From Planctomycetota bacterium (GTDB taxonomy: Bacteria > Planctomycetota > Phycisphaerae > Phycisphaerales > SM1A02), in assembly GCA_016872835.1 (NCBI GenBank), contig VGYX01000003.1, positions 1 to 64,000 on the forward strand: a stretch of 64,000 nt of DNA, read 5' to 3'. Every line of letters begins with the position of its first letter. Position 1 is the first letter of the stretch. Made by a program: the position numbers and the translations under genes. Positions 62,153 to 64,000 of the stretch are shown piece after piece. The notes under the pieces are model-generated. The model was not told the DNA's origin, did no database searches, and saw only the letters and a program-made list of their open reading frames with translations.

Positions 62153-63001
62153 TTACGCCCTGACCTCGGCGCGCTGGATGTTCCGCACCGTCCGCCAGCG
62201 ACGCGGCTCCGGGGAATGAAGCGGGGTCGCCGCGCGTCGCAACCGCAATGCGCCACGCGTGACTTCAAGCCAGCCCCAGCGTGCCGGCAGCTCATGTGCC
62301 TTCAGCAGTCCGCCTTGGGTGCAGAGATACAGCCGATCCGCAAGACGCCAGTGCGCAAGCTTGTCGAACTTCACCTGCGCCTGCAGAGTTCCGCGCGCAA
62401 GCCGCTCGTCACGATCCGCCTGCCGCACGCTCGCAAGCTTCGAGCTCGATGCGTCCCAGCCATCGGTCTCGGGAAAAAGTGTCTCGCCATCGCGACGAAG
62501 GTGCGGTTCCCAGCGGGGGAGCAGCTGTTCGCGGATACGGTCGCGTCGGCGTTGCATGCGTGCGTGATGTTCGACCGCTTCGGTCAGGTCGGCGCGGTCA
62601 CTCAGGAAGTCCGCGCGCGAAGCCTTGCACTCGACCAGCACCGTTCGCACCGACTCCATGCATCGTCGGATGGCCGCGGGTTGTGGCGCAGGATCCGGAT
62701 TTCCGAACAGATCCATGGCGCCCGCGTGCCGCAGCAGTCTTTCAAGAGGATTCGCCTCCACGACGGCGAAGAGCGAAGCGAGATCATCGGAGGCCGAGGC
62801 GCGATGCGTACGCTCGATCTCTGCGCGCGGCAGGGCGGCGGTCCGCTCCAGGCCGGATTCGTCGCCCTCCAGCCAGCCCGCGACATCGGCGCGCCAGAAC
62901 GGGATCGCGGTGCGCACCTCGTGTGCGGCAGCCGAGGCCCCGGCCGCCCGCAACCACGCGAGTGCCGCGCTCTTGAGTGTTCGGTGAAGGTCCGACTCCA
63001 C
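62153..63001 (-). CDS. PD-(D/E)XK nuclease-like protein (MmcB-like)
   Basis: 282 residues. The restriction-endonuclease-like core shows ESDLHRTLKSAALAWLR, an aspartate in PFWRADVAGW, and the catalytic pair in TVLVECKASRADFLSD (E-x-K at about 123-125), the layout of MmcB-type DNA-repair nucleases. A C-terminal basic half (about 150-282) has a winged-helix-like region, DKLAHWRLADRLYLCTQGGLL. MmcB proteins are linked to the ImuABC mutagenesis system; none of those genes is nearby. The stop lies 12 bases upstream of the tRNA-Arg 5' end. Confidence 0.78.
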   Translation of the reverse strand: MESDLHRTLKSAALAWLRAAGASAAAHEVRTAIPFWRADVAGWLEGDESGLERTAALPRAEIERTHRASASDDLASLFAVVEANPLERLLRHAGAMDLFGNPDPAPQPAAIRRCMESVRTVLVECKASRADFLSDRADLTEAVEHHARMQRRRDRIREQLLPRWEPHLRRDGETLFPETDGWDASSSKLASVRQADRDERLARGTLQAQVKFDKLAHWRLADRLYLCTQGGLLKAHELPARWGWLEVTRGALRLRRAATPLHSPEPRRWRTVRNIQRAEVRA

Positions 63002-63044
63002 GGCAGCAGACTAGGCAGGCGGATCCGGGTTCTCCGCGCAGCCC

Positions 63045-63075
63045 AAAAACGGAAGCGGCCTCCGGTGGAGGCCGC
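63045..63075 (-). terminator. Intrinsic terminator downstream of nuoC
   Basis: GCGGCCTCC (63055-63063) pairs perfectly with GGAGGCCGC (63067-63075) around a 3-base loop. On the minus strand a T5 run follows 5 bases later (AAAAA at 63045-63049). Upstream on the same strand lie nuoC and the partial gene, so it would end that mRNA. A second inverted repeat, GACGACGG/CCGTCGTC, is at 63094-63117. The 63002-63335 gap contains these two and no recognisable gene. Confidence 0.72.
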
Positions 63076-63335
63076 ACTCCGCTGCTTGGTGCGGACGACG
63101 GGTTCCCGTCCGTCGTCGACGCGTGCGTTCAGGCCGGTTCCCGCGGCCGTCATTGCAGGGTGCTGGTCGAGTTCCCGTCGACCTGCACCACTTGTCCTTC
63201 ACCAACTGAAACGAGAAATCGGGGTGTCACCGCTCACGCCTCGCAAGATTTTTTCGCAGCACGCCACAGAGTCCGGTTTTGGACGAAAAACCCACTTCCC
63301 TGATCGAATTCGGGCGTCAGTGCGGCTGTGCGCCG

Positions 63336-63893
63336 TCAGGCGGAGTCGCGCGCCAGCTTCTGGTAGTGCTCGCGCTCGCCGCGGCCGCGCAGGGGATAGT
63401 CCTTGCGCAGCGGGTGGGCGGGGAAGTCCTTCCAGGTCAGGATGCGGCGCAGGTCCGGGTGGTTCCGGAAGCGGATGCCGTACATGTCGTACACCTCGCG
63501 CTCCATCCACTCCGCGCCGGGCCACAGGTCGGTCACGCTGTCCACGATGAGCGCCGGGTCGGCGTCGATGCCGGTGGTGTCGATCGTGGGGTTCATGAAC
63601 ACCTTCAGGCGCAGGCGGCGATCGTTGGCGTGGCTGACCAGATTCCAGATCACGGCGAAGCGGCCAGGCTGCGGGGCGGGGTAGTCCAGATAGTCGACCG
63701 CCGTCACGTCGCTCAGGAAGTTGTATTGGCAGCGTGGATCGTCGCGCAGGAAGCGGGCCACGTCGTGCAGCTTCTCGGCAGGCACCACCAGCGTGGTCTG
63801 GCCTCGGAACTCCGTGGCCATGAACTTCACGTCGGCGAAGCGCTCCTTCACCAAGGGCAGCGAGGGGTGGTCAAGCTTGGGTGCGGCGGCCAT
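63336..63893 (-). CDS. nuoC: NADH-quinone oxidoreductase subunit C
   Basis: 185 residues, normal for a separate NuoC (30 kDa subunit). It is part of the peripheral arm of complex I. The signature region ERVYDLFGI is seen here as MEREVYDMYGIRFRNHPDLRRILTW, and DFPAHPLRKDYPLRG near the C terminus is the family motif. TACGAT lies 9 bases before the ATG. The gene upstream on the same strand may be nuoB, but nuoD does not follow it downstream; a terminator and unrelated genes do. Confidence 0.94.
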   Translation of the reverse strand: MAAAPKLDHPSLPLVKERFADVKFMATEFRGQTTLVVPAEKLHDVARFLRDDPRCQYNFLSDVTAVDYLDYPAPQPGRFAVIWNLVSHANDRRLRLKVFMNPTIDTTGIDADPALIVDSVTDLWPGAEWMEREVYDMYGIRFRNHPDLRRILTWKDFPAHPLRKDYPLRGRGEREHYQKLARDSA

Positions 63894-63935
63894 GGGGCGA
63901 ACATCGTAGCAGCGGCAGGTGCCGATTTCCTCGCG

Positions 63936-64000
63936 TCATCGTGAGGCCTCGCGTCCGATCGCGCGCCAGCCCGGGATGCGCTCGTGGTCGAAGGGTTGGG
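63936..64000 (-). CDS. C-terminal end of a gene running off the window (possibly nuoB)
   Basis: The last 20 codons of a minus-strand frame, ending in RIPGWRAIGREASR and a TGA at 63936-63938, before the nuoC promoter region. The frame is open to the window edge. Position upstream of nuoC would fit nuoB, but the visible tail has no diagnostic residue, so this is position-based only. Confidence 0.4.
   Translation of the reverse strand, partial: QPFDHERIPGWRAIGREASR

Overview
The window is a GC-rich bacterial chromosome segment, most likely from a Planctomycetota member of the Phycisphaerales or a close relative. Three things suggest this. Secreted proteins end in tandem dockerin/EF-hand-like tails (DLDGDGEVGGGD type). 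Others end in VPGPG or IPAPG, a hydrophobic stretch and an arginine cluster (PEP-CTERM-like). A DUF2231-cytochrome protein carries a planctomycete-type haem c domain. Nothing points to a phage, plasmid, insertion sequence or CRISPR array. This is a lineage inference from protein style, not from a marker gene.

Layout. 86-6549 (minus) is a near-complete reductive pyrimidine degradation operon: PreT and PreA, beta-ureidopropionase, dihydropyrimidinase, and a CoA-acylating semialdehyde dehydrogenase. 6667-15583 holds a polytopic membrane protein, an OsmC-like protein, an MHS-type transporter, a SIMPL-domain protein and two paralogous secreted lysyl-endopeptidase-like proteases with dockerin-like tails. 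15744-20419 (plus) is a tight five-gene operon: one soluble sandwich/KOW-like protein and four membrane proteins of unknown function. It is the best candidate here for an undescribed system. 20566-28315 carries a PEP-CTERM-like protein, pdxA, rlmE, a lipoprotein, an esterase, purE-purK and a Xer recombinase.

28598-42820 has tRNA-Lys, a SNF2 helicase-SWIM protein-pyrophosphatase operon, a tricorn-like protease, a 94-residue orphan, an M42 peptidase, a methyltransferase, dapL, and a MoxR ATPase coupled to an outer-membrane barrel. 42870-43667 has a probable cobalamin riboswitch upstream of a PEP-CTERM-like secreted protein. 43704-48124 has a PAP2-like protein lacking its catalytic histidines, two clpP genes, astB and a holA-like gene. 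48336-53376 is kup followed by a DevBCA-type exporter. 53283-57354 has a DUF3313 lipoprotein, a universal stress protein, a cation-efflux protein, two FluC channels and a HEPN-type protein. 57357-64000 has dinB, a candidate structured RNA, a haem protein, an MFS transporter, a dockerin-like protein, tRNA-Arg, a PD-(D/E)XK protein, nuoC and the end of a further gene.

Expression. About fifteen genes have a TANNNT hexamer 6-9 bases before the start codon and no clear Shine-Dalgarno sequence, which is the layout of leaderless mRNAs. Genes for secreted proteins and several others instead have clear GGAG/AGGAGG ribosome sites. Operon-internal genes are commonly joined by ATGA, GTGA or TGATG overlaps. 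I used both patterns to choose starts. All functions are read from motifs and gene order; no database search was run.
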